Below, piece by piece: positions 58,213-64,000 of a stretch of DNA of 64,000 bases. A program made the position numbers and the translations under genes. A model generated the notes under the pieces. The model ran no database searches and was not told where the DNA came from. It saw only the letters and a list, made by a program, of their open reading frames with translations. Origin of the DNA: an uncultured Porphyromonadaceae bacterium (GTDB taxonomy: Bacteria > Bacteroidota > Bacteroidia > Bacteroidales > UBA11471); assembly GCA_900542765.1 (NCBI GenBank), contig UQOX01000010.1, forward strand, positions 11,572-75,571, in the 5' to 3' direction. How positions within the stretch are numbered: the stretch's first letter is position 1; each line of letters begins with the position of its first letter.

Positions 58213-58243
58213 TTTGTCGGTCGGAAATATTTGTCTACCTTTG
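58213..58243 (+). promoter_or_regulatory. Bacteroidetes-type promoter of rpsO
   Basis: TTTG (58213-58216) and TACCTTTG (58236-58243) are 19 bp apart, an exact consensus match. It lies 42 bases before the rpsO ATG. Confidence 0.8.
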
Positions 58244-58285
58244 CGGTCTCAAAACATTTCATTCATATATAAAACTGTTAAAAAG

Positions 58286-58555
58286 ATGTATTTAACGTCA
58301 GAGAAAAAAAAGGAAATCTTTGAGAAGTACGGAAAGAACAATACTGATACTGGTTCTCCCGAGTCCCAGATTGCATTATTTTCCTATCGTATCTCTCATT
58401 TGACTGAGCACCTCAAGTCAAATCACAAAGATTATACGACCGAAAGAGCCCTGAAAATGCTGGTAGGTAAACGTCGCCGCCTGCTCGATTATCTCCAAAA
58501 AATCGACATCGAGCGCTACCGTGCCATCGTAAAAGAACTGGGCCTCAGAAAGTAA
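58286..58555 (+). CDS. rpsO: 30S ribosomal protein S15
   Basis: S15 binds 16S rRNA early in small-subunit assembly. The 89-residue product has the family motifs [35 protein letters not shown] and [14 protein letters not shown]. It is a stand-alone gene with its own promoter and terminator. Start [10 protein letters not shown] is the normal S15 start; the longer frame upstream overlaps the promoter and is ignored. Confidence 0.98.
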   Translation: MYLTSEKKKEIFEKYGKNNTDTGSPESQIALFSYRISHLTEHLKSNHKDYTTERALKMLVGKRRRLLDYLQKIDIERYRAIVKELGLRK

Positions 58556-58574
58556 GTTTTTCTTACTCTTTACG

Positions 58575-58615
58575 CGCAGGGCATCTTCCCGAGGAAGATG
58601 CCCTGCGTTGTTTTT
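58575..58615 (+). terminator. Intrinsic terminator of rpsO
   Basis: GCAGGGCATCTTCC (58576-58589) pairs perfectly with GGAAGATGCCCTGC (58593-58606) and is followed by GTTGTTTTT. Confidence 0.92.
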
Positions 58616-58629
58616 GACCCCAAGTGATG

Positions 58630-58673
58630 AAAAAATAAAACGGGCCTCCCCCGGTGGGGATAGGGGCCCGTTT
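58630..58673 (-). terminator. Intrinsic terminator of the phytase-like/LTD/porin operon
   Basis: AAACGGGCC and CCCC pair with GGGG and GGGCCCGTTT around a short loop. On the minus strand the stem is followed by TTTTATTTTTTC. It ends the minus-strand operon just beyond the phytase-like gene. Confidence 0.88.
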
Positions 58674-58695
58674 CTCGTCTTATGAAATAGATTGC

Positions 58696-59847
58696 TTAAA
58701 AGCCGAAGAAGAAGATTTCGTTGCGGTCGATGCGACCGTTGTTTTTCAGTTTCTGCCGGTAACGGCAGCCGGCCGGAACGGTCGCTTCGATGCCGAAGTC
58801 GTCGTCATTGACAACGCCGAGTGTCGAGTCGTTGATGAGGACCATGCCTTCGGGCTTGTCGTGGTCATATCCGGGGCAGGCTTTTAACAGGTCGGCAACC
58901 AATGTCTTGGTGAGCAGGCACAAGCTGTCGGTGGCGGGCAGAGTGATGCGGTATATGCGTTTGCACACTTCGCCTTTGCCGGGAAATTTTCCGTCGCGTT
59001 CGAGAACGAGCAGCGTTGTGTCGTCGAGGCACACCAGGGCGCTTACGCCGCACTTCCGGCTGTCGGGCGTGTAGGCATATTCGCGGCAGACGCCACTCTC
59101 CGTGTCGATGACCAGGAGGGGAATATTCGTCCTGAATATCTCCGGACAGTCACCGTCGAGAGGCGACTGCATGATGCCATAGAGCGTCTTTCCGTCGTTA
59201 CCGATGCAGAGTCCCTCCATGCCGCGGTTGGGTTGCCGCAGGGCGTAATGGGCAGGAAGTTTTCCGTTGAACGGCGAATATTCCTCGATGAGTATCCCGT
59301 CGGCATTGAAGTGCAGGAGATAGGGGCCGTACTCGTCGCTCACCCAAAAGGTGCCGTCGGGCGACAGTGCAAGCCCTTCGGTGTCGATGCCCTTACGTTC
59401 GGGAGTGATGATTTCGCAGCCGCCCGGTGCATAGGCCTTCTCTCCGGTGATGCCCTCTCCGGTGGAGCGGGGCAGGCCGCAGAAACAGGTGCTGTCGTTT
59501 TCACGGAGCATGATTTTGCGAATGAGGTACAAGGAGTCGCCCTTCCATTTAAACACGCCGATGTGCGGCGTATAGTCGGCCAGTGGGAATACCTTGCTGT
59601 GGGCTGTGGCTCCGTCGACATTGGGGCCTCGGTCGGTGAGCAACCAGAAGGTCGAGTCTTCCCGGTCGTAAGCCATGTCCGAGCCGTACCCGCCGATGTA
59701 TATAGGGGGGTATCCTTCTATATTTACCCGTTCCGACGGGACGGAAACCGTTGCGGGGAATCCCGCAACGGTCTTGGATTCTTGACAGGAAATCAAGAGT
59801 GGAAAAATGGAAAACAGGAGAGTATAATGTAAAATGGATATTCTCAT
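58696..59847 (-). CDS. Esterase-like activity of phytase family lipoprotein
   Basis: The 383-residue product has a lipobox LLISC (Cys21) and the esterase/phytase-like beta-propeller pattern (PF13449 type): SDMAYDREDSTFWLLTDRGP, KGIDTEGLALSPDGTFWVSD, NRGMEGLCIGNDGKTLYGIM and a late HDKPEGMVLINDSTLGVVND. Such proteins are tied to phosphate or inositol phosphate use, though enzyme activity is not certain. It is the last of three minus-strand genes with an OprP-like porin and a lamin-tail lipoprotein, separated by only 8 and 12 bp. Confidence 0.88.
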   Translation of the reverse strand: MRISILHYTLLFSIFPLLISCQESKTVAGFPATVSVPSERVNIEGYPPIYIGGYGSDMAYDREDSTFWLLTDRGPNVDGATAHSKVFPLADYTPHIGVFKWKGDSLYLIRKIMLRENDSTCFCGLPRSTGEGITGEKAYAPGGCEIITPERKGIDTEGLALSPDGTFWVSDEYGPYLLHFNADGILIEEYSPFNGKLPAHYALRQPNRGMEGLCIGNDGKTLYGIMQSPLDGDCPEIFRTNIPLLVIDTESGVCREYAYTPDSRKCGVSALVCLDDTTLLVLERDGKFPGKGEVCKRIYRITLPATDSLCLLTKTLVADLLKACPGYDHDKPEGMVLINDSTLGVVNDDDFGIEATVPAGCRYRQKLKNNGRIDRNEIFFFGF

Positions 59848-59855
59848 GGTGCGTG

Positions 59856-61688
59856 TTATTTGGTGGCCTTACCGTTGTTGCTGCTGTTCTTGGAAACTTC
59901 GGTAAAGACGACAATCTCGTCGCCGCCATCGGTGCGGCGTCCTACGCTGTAAACCTCGGTGTCTTCGAAAGCCGGTGCCTCGATTTCGGCGATGAGCCGG
60001 CCCGACGCGTCGTAGAGGAATACCCAGTCGCCTCCCTTGCCAAGGCCGAACACGGGGCCGTTGGTGTTTTTCTTGTCGACGTCGAGGGTGAGGAAACTTT
60101 TGGCGGCGATGACTGTCCCGTCGGGGAAGAAATATTGTTTCTCAGGGTCGAGGGCGTCGTCCATCAGGCTGAACCCGCTCAGGTCTATGGCATTGTCGCT
60201 GCTGTTATAGAGCTCGATAAAGTCTTTGGTGTCGTTCCACGGTTGGGCCTGCACGTCTTGATTGTTGGTGAAGACTTCGTTGATGCAGAGGCCCAGCGTG
60301 TTGGTTACCGGCTGGCGCTGCTCACCGCCGTTGGCGGTTCCACGCGAATATTGGGCAAAGATTACCCACTGGTCGCTGCCGTCGCTCAGGCGTCCGTAGC
60401 TTTCGTGTTGTTTCAGGCTGGGACAGTGTACCTCGTCGATGATGTTCAGGTCGGCATCGGCCAAGACGATGTATTCATCGGGACCTTTGCTCAGTCCCCA
60501 GGCCGGATAGTTGGTCGGGTCGTTGTAGTACCCCTCTTTGTCGCATTCGATGACGAGCCGTTCACCGGCGGCTATCTTTTTCCCTTCGGGGAAAGTCCAA
60601 GCCTCTTCCTGGCCTCCGCTTTCCCACATTTTCAGACCCGAGAGGTCGATGGTGTTGCTGCCGGCGTTGTAGAGCTCGATGAAGTCGAGGTCGTCGATGC
60701 TCGACTGGTCGCTGAACGTGTATACCTCGTTGATGAGCAGTTGGCCTGCGAGTCCGTTGCCTGTCGGGGCTCCGTTCGACACGCCTTTGGTAGGCGTTTC
60801 GATGATGCTCCACTGGTTGCCGCCGTCGGTGGTGCGGCCGTAGGAGTATCCTTCCTGTCCGGCACTTTTGAAGTCGGGGGTCTCTACCTCGTCGATGAGT
60901 TTTCTATCCTTGTCGAGGAAGATAACCTTGTCGCCTCCCGAACTGAGGCCGAACGTGAAGGAGTCGCCCTCGCCCGGCGATACTTGGCTGTAAACAACGA
61001 ATCCTTTGGCGGCAATGACGGTACCTTCGGGAATGATGAACTCCTCGGCCTCCTTTTTGTCGTCTTGCAGTATGAAACCGCCGATGTTTACGGCCTGTTC
61101 TTCACCGTTGTAAATCTCGATGAAGTCGGCGTCGTCGCCGGCAGGTGAGGAGAGTACCTCGTTGATGTACAGTTTGAGCGAACTGGTTTCGGGGGTAGTG
61201 TCGTCGCCCTCCGAGGTGTTGTCGCGTCCCGGTGTGCCGCTGGGAAGTACCACCCAGGTAGAGGCGCCGTCGCTTTCGCGGGCGTAGGTCTGTCCGTCGT
61301 CCAGAGCGGGTACCAGTATGTTGTCGATGATGTGTCCCTGGTTGTCGATGAGGGTGACGGCATCGCCGCTACCGCTGAGCCCGAAGGAGAAGTCGCTCTC
61401 CTTGTAGAGGACCAGGTATGATTTGGACCCTATTTTGGCTCCTGACGGGAACGTGTATTCTTCGTCGGCTCCCTTGCTGTCTTGCAAAAGAAAACCGCCA
61501 AGGCTGATTTCCGAATCGGAGCCGTTGTAGAGCTCGATCCAATCGGTGCCACTGGTACATACTTCGTTGATATATAAACCTTTTATATCGGAAGATCCGG
61601 TTATGAGGTCGGTTTCACTGTCGTCTTTGCAGGCGGTTGAAACGGCGGTCAGGACGGCGAGAATCCCGATGAGATGTCTTTTCTTCAT
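59856..61688 (-). CDS. Lipoprotein with four lamin-tail domains
   Basis: The 610-residue product has a lipobox VSTAC (Cys20) and four tandem lamin-tail domains at about residues 38-156, 172-305, 317-452 and 466-600, each beginning with a strand ending in INEV and continuing through (D/T)(F/W)IE(L/I)YN. Lamin-tail domains in Bacteroidetes usually sit in secreted nucleases or phosphatases, but here they stand without a catalytic domain, so they may bind a surface ligand. Gaps to its neighbours are 8 and 12 bp, so the three genes are one operon. Confidence 0.9.
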   Translation of the reverse strand: MKKRHLIGILAVLTAVSTACKDDSETDLITGSSDIKGLYINEVCTSGTDWIELYNGSDSEISLGGFLLQDSKGADEEYTFPSGAKIGSKSYLVLYKESDFSFGLSGSGDAVTLIDNQGHIIDNILVPALDDGQTYARESDGASTWVVLPSGTPGRDNTSEGDDTTPETSSLKLYINEVLSSPAGDDADFIEIYNGEEQAVNIGGFILQDDKKEAEEFIIPEGTVIAAKGFVVYSQVSPGEGDSFTFGLSSGGDKVIFLDKDRKLIDEVETPDFKSAGQEGYSYGRTTDGGNQWSIIETPTKGVSNGAPTGNGLAGQLLINEVYTFSDQSSIDDLDFIELYNAGSNTIDLSGLKMWESGGQEEAWTFPEGKKIAAGERLVIECDKEGYYNDPTNYPAWGLSKGPDEYIVLADADLNIIDEVHCPSLKQHESYGRLSDGSDQWVIFAQYSRGTANGGEQRQPVTNTLGLCINEVFTNNQDVQAQPWNDTKDFIELYNSSDNAIDLSGFSLMDDALDPEKQYFFPDGTVIAAKSFLTLDVDKKNTNGPVFGLGKGGDWVFLYDASGRLIAEIEAPAFEDTEVYSVGRRTDGGDEIVVFTEVSKNSSNNGKATK

Positions 61689-61700
61689 AAGTTTTGGTTT

Positions 61701-63062
61701 TTAGAAAGATACAAGTAGTCGTAATTGTATGATGTTGAAATCTATGCCTTCTGGACGCACTTGGCTGAGTGACAACCCGTTTTGGGTGATATGACCTTTG
61801 TCGTCGGCGTATTTGTCGTTGTCGACAAACGTATAGTTCAGTCCCAGCAGGACGTTGCGTATGGGATACCAGTTGAGGGTGGCATTGTAGGCGTAGGCTT
61901 TTCCTCCCGTGATGACTGATGAAGCATCATGGAAATCGTTGAGATTGACATGGCTGGCCCGGGCTGATATTTCAAGATTACCCCCTTTGCGGCGCACTTC
62001 CATCGGGCCGAATTCGGCATCTTCGGGAGAGTAGCGGCGTTGTTTCCCCAGTATCATGTATGAAGCGGTGGCATACCAGCCGTTGAACGTGGCGTTTTTC
62101 AACGGTTGCTTCATGCCGTCGGTTCCTCGTTTATATCGGGAGAGGTCGGTGAAGATATATTCTCCGTAGACGAGCAGTTTGTCCCAACGGACAGCTGCTT
62201 CGATGCCATAGGTGGCGTAGTGGTTTACGTTGGGTATCTCTGCACGGACGAAGCGACGACGGTCGGTGCGGCTTTCGGGAAAGGTGCGGAACTCCACGAA
62301 CCGGTCTTCCTCGCCGGCGGCATCGGGGGTACGGTAGGTCGCATATCCGCCGAGGTGCAGTGTCAGCACGTCATTGACAACGGGCGATACCGCTACGCGG
62401 CCGGTAAATCCGTAACCGTCGCTGCCACGGTTTTTCTCTTTCTGAATGATGTCGACCTGTTGCCCGAAGACACCACCGCTCACCCACCAGTGTTTGTTCC
62501 ACGCCGTGGCGGCGATACCCAGGCGTCGGCCTCCGGCAAACATCTCTACCGGCATGGGCCGTTCGTTCGACGAGAGGTATTTCGAACTGGTGAGACGTTC
62601 CATGCTCATGGGTTCCTTGAAGTGCCCTGCCTGTATCGAGATGTGGTCGTTGAACCGGTATCCCAGGAACATGTCCTTGATTTCGACTTCGTTGTAGGCA
62701 AAGTCGAGGTCAAACTCGGCAAACCAGTTATACAGTTCGGCTTTCAGGGCAAAGCGAGCCCGGCGAATACTCACGCCGTTGTTGAAACGGAAGATGCCAT
62801 CGTCTTCTTCCAAGTCTTTGTTGGGCTTGGACGACAAACCCGTGATGTCGCTCGTGGGAGCGTAGTAAGAGCCATCGATGTATATGCGGTTGTCGAACCA
62901 AAGATGGAACTTTTCGTTCTTCGACGCAAAATGCAGCTTCCCGTCTTTGAAATAGACCCGTGCCGGAACACTTGTCCCGTCTTTGTCATAGGTCTCTGTT
63001 TCTTGGGCCGGAGCCAATATCGGAAGCAGTCCGATGGCGGTGGCCAGCAGTAGCTTTTTCAT
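61701..63062 (-). CDS. OprP/OprO-like phosphate-selective porin
   Basis: The 453-residue product has a signal peptide and a beta-barrel pattern like OprO/OprP: FHLWFDNRIYIDGSYYAP, RRARFALKAELYNWFAEFDL, QAGHFKEPMSMERLTSSKYL. The C-terminal strand ends IIQLRLLVSF with a final Phe. Anion or phosphate passage is inferred from family and from the phytase-like neighbour. The ATG at 63062 gives a good signal peptide; an earlier in-frame start would reach into the upstream terminator. It begins the three-gene operon. Confidence 0.9.
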   Translation of the reverse strand: MKKLLLATAIGLLPILAPAQETETYDKDGTSVPARVYFKDGKLHFASKNEKFHLWFDNRIYIDGSYYAPTSDITGLSSKPNKDLEEDDGIFRFNNGVSIRRARFALKAELYNWFAEFDLDFAYNEVEIKDMFLGYRFNDHISIQAGHFKEPMSMERLTSSKYLSSNERPMPVEMFAGGRRLGIAATAWNKHWWVSGGVFGQQVDIIQKEKNRGSDGYGFTGRVAVSPVVNDVLTLHLGGYATYRTPDAAGEEDRFVEFRTFPESRTDRRRFVRAEIPNVNHYATYGIEAAVRWDKLLVYGEYIFTDLSRYKRGTDGMKQPLKNATFNGWYATASYMILGKQRRYSPEDAEFGPMEVRRKGGNLEISARASHVNLNDFHDASSVITGGKAYAYNATLNWYPIRNVLLGLNYTFVDNDKYADDKGHITQNGLSLSQVRPEGIDFNIIQLRLLVSF

Positions 63063-63139
63063 CGTGATGATTTTTGCTGCAAAGAACGAAGGTTGGCATT
63101 TCAAGGTGATGACGAGTCGATGACATTTCTGTTTCATTA

Positions 63140-63180
63140 AAATGAAAAACGGGTTGGCGGACTCTTCCGCCAACCCGTTT
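63140..63180 (-). terminator. Intrinsic terminator of the partial secreted-protein gene
   Basis: AAACGGGTTGGCGGA (63147-63161) pairs with TCCGCCAACCCGTTT (63166-63180). On the minus strand it is followed by TTCATTTT. It separates the edge gene from the porin operon. Confidence 0.85.
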
Positions 63181-63201
63181 GAAGAAAAGACTATTTTTCT
63201 A

Positions 63202-64000
63202 TTAAAGCAGTAATTTGTATGTCTCGGAGCCGATTTTGACGATATAACTTTCTTGGGTGGTCAGCTCGATTGTGATGCGGGCATCGGGTTGACTTTTGCC
63301 ATCGATGGTTTTTATCAAGATACCCAGTTCGTTATATATCCGTGCGGTTTCGTTTGCGGGCATGTTTTCTATGATGATCTGTCCGTTTTGTCCGTAAACT
63401 TTCACCGCGCTTGCATTGCTTTGTTGGAGCAACGATGTGAGATTCTTGAATACAATCGAGAGTGTCGACGGCTCTGTCAGTACCGGGGTCGTGAACAGGT
63501 AGCTGCTGTCGATGAGCTGGGTCATGTCGACGTCGTTGAACATCACGCTGTGCAAAGACCAACCCGTGTCGGGAACGATTCTGAAATTCAGCGTTGAGCC
63601 GACGGCAACTTCTTGTTCCATCGTTCCGCCGTTTATACCCTGTATGGTCAACGTCGTATATTCTGTGGACCCTTCTTGTCTCTCGTCAAAGAGCACTTGT
63701 ATCAAAGCGTCTTCTTTCAGACTCACATAGTAAGCCGTGTCGTTTTGGTCGCTGATGACTTCTTCGTTGCAGATGACTTGTTTTACTTGGTATCCTTCGT
63801 TGGGACGGACACTTATCTTGACCGTCTCATCGCTCGATACATTCCCGGCAAAAGGTGCGGGAAGCGTGTCGTTGACATGTATGATGCCGAGGTTCCGGTC
63901 ATAAGCTATCCATAAAGCATGGAATTCCGGTTCCACCACGGTGCTGTCGTCGGGAGCCGGGGTCTCCTCCTCGAAACGGAATACGATGTCGGCGTTTTGC
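63202..64000 (-). CDS. Secreted protein C-terminus, cut by window edge; possible type IX sorting tail
   Basis: The frame is open to the window edge, so only the last 265 residues or so are visible. Repeated beta domains of about 75 residues (SSDETVKISVRPNEGYQVKQ, then VAVGSTLNFRIVPDTGWSLH) resemble bacterial surface repeats. The C-terminal 60 residues (VKVYGQNGQIIIENMPANET, then ARIYNELGILIKTIDGK) look like a type IX secretion sorting tail of Bacteroidales. A terminator follows. What the upstream domains do is not visible. Confidence 0.75.
   Translation of the reverse strand, partial: QNADIVFRFEEETPAPDDSTVVEPEFHALWIAYDRNLGIIHVNDTLPAPFAGNVSSDETVKISVRPNEGYQVKQVICNEEVISDQNDTAYYVSLKEDALIQVLFDERQEGSTEYTTLTIQGINGGTMEQEVAVGSTLNFRIVPDTGWSLHSVMFNDVDMTQLIDSSYLFTTPVLTEPSTLSIVFKNLTSLLQQSNASAVKVYGQNGQIIIENMPANETARIYNELGILIKTIDGKSQPDARITIELTTQESYIVKIGSETYKLLL

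Overview
The window is a 64 kb piece of a Bacteroidales chromosome. The evidence is the gene order tuf, tRNA-Trp, secE, nusG, rplK, rplA, rplJ, rplL, rpoB, rpoC; repeated promoter boxes of the Bacteroidetes type (TTTG, about 19-20 bp, then TAnnTTTG); envelope lipoproteins with lamin-tail, BACON-like and DUF4292-like domains; a probable type IX secretion tail; and GDP-fucose synthesis genes. The fairly GC-rich coding sequence would suit a Barnesiella-like or related genus, but the genus cannot be fixed from sequence alone. No rRNA, IS element, prophage, CRISPR array or plasmid function was seen, so this is core chromosome with a few accessory patches.

Layout. 1-12.5 kb: the translation and transcription core operon, beginning inside tuf, with an attenuator-like hairpin before rpoB and a strong terminator after rpoC. 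12.7-15.5 kb: a more AT-rich trio of envelope genes (LPP20-like lipoprotein, LPP20-like/DUF5683-like membrane protein, carboxypeptidase-regulatory/BACON-like lipoprotein) behind a near-consensus promoter. 15.5-19.5 kb (minus): CDF metal exporter, trpS, EamA transporter and an Lrp/AsnC regulator. 19.7-21.8 kb (plus): GNAT, then a zinc-type ABC binding protein and ATPase without an adjacent permease. 21.8-30.6 kb (minus): dprA, a hotdog thioesterase, hflX, a maltose-acetyltransferase-like gene, a yaaA remnant, an acyl-CoA ligase with its HTH-cupin neighbour, a TPM-domain protein and dgt. 30.7-35.0 kb (plus): dut, a TPR protein, a DUF4292-like lipoprotein and an EnvC-like protein, running into a FemAB/GNAT-like enzyme.

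35.0-41.6 kb is a surface glycan locus with a Wzx-type flippase and four glycosyltransferases. About 10 kb further on, at 51.3-54.8 kb, gmd, fcl and manC make GDP-L-fucose from mannose 1-phosphate. Together they are consistent with synthesis of a fucosylated surface glycan, possibly the general protein O-glycan of Bacteroidetes; this is inference. Between them lie an outer-membrane-like protein, an M20 deacylase, a long-chain acyl-CoA ligase, prfB with its programmed +1 frameshift, argB, a GNAT, a thioredoxin-like protein and an NfnB-like flavoprotein.

54.8-64 kb: transglutaminase-like protein, AlaX-type editing protein, typA/bipA, rpsO, then a minus-strand trio (OprP-like porin, lipoprotein with four lamin-tail domains, phytase/esterase-like lipoprotein) that looks like a phosphate or organophosphate uptake module, and finally a cut-off secreted protein with a possible type IX sorting tail.

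Least explained features: the LPP20 trio, the porin/lamin-tail/phytase trio, an 85-bp tandem duplication carrying the M20 gene promoter, the yaaA remnant beside a 14-bp perfect hairpin, and a long gmd leader. Family names are from memory and visible motifs; no database search was possible.
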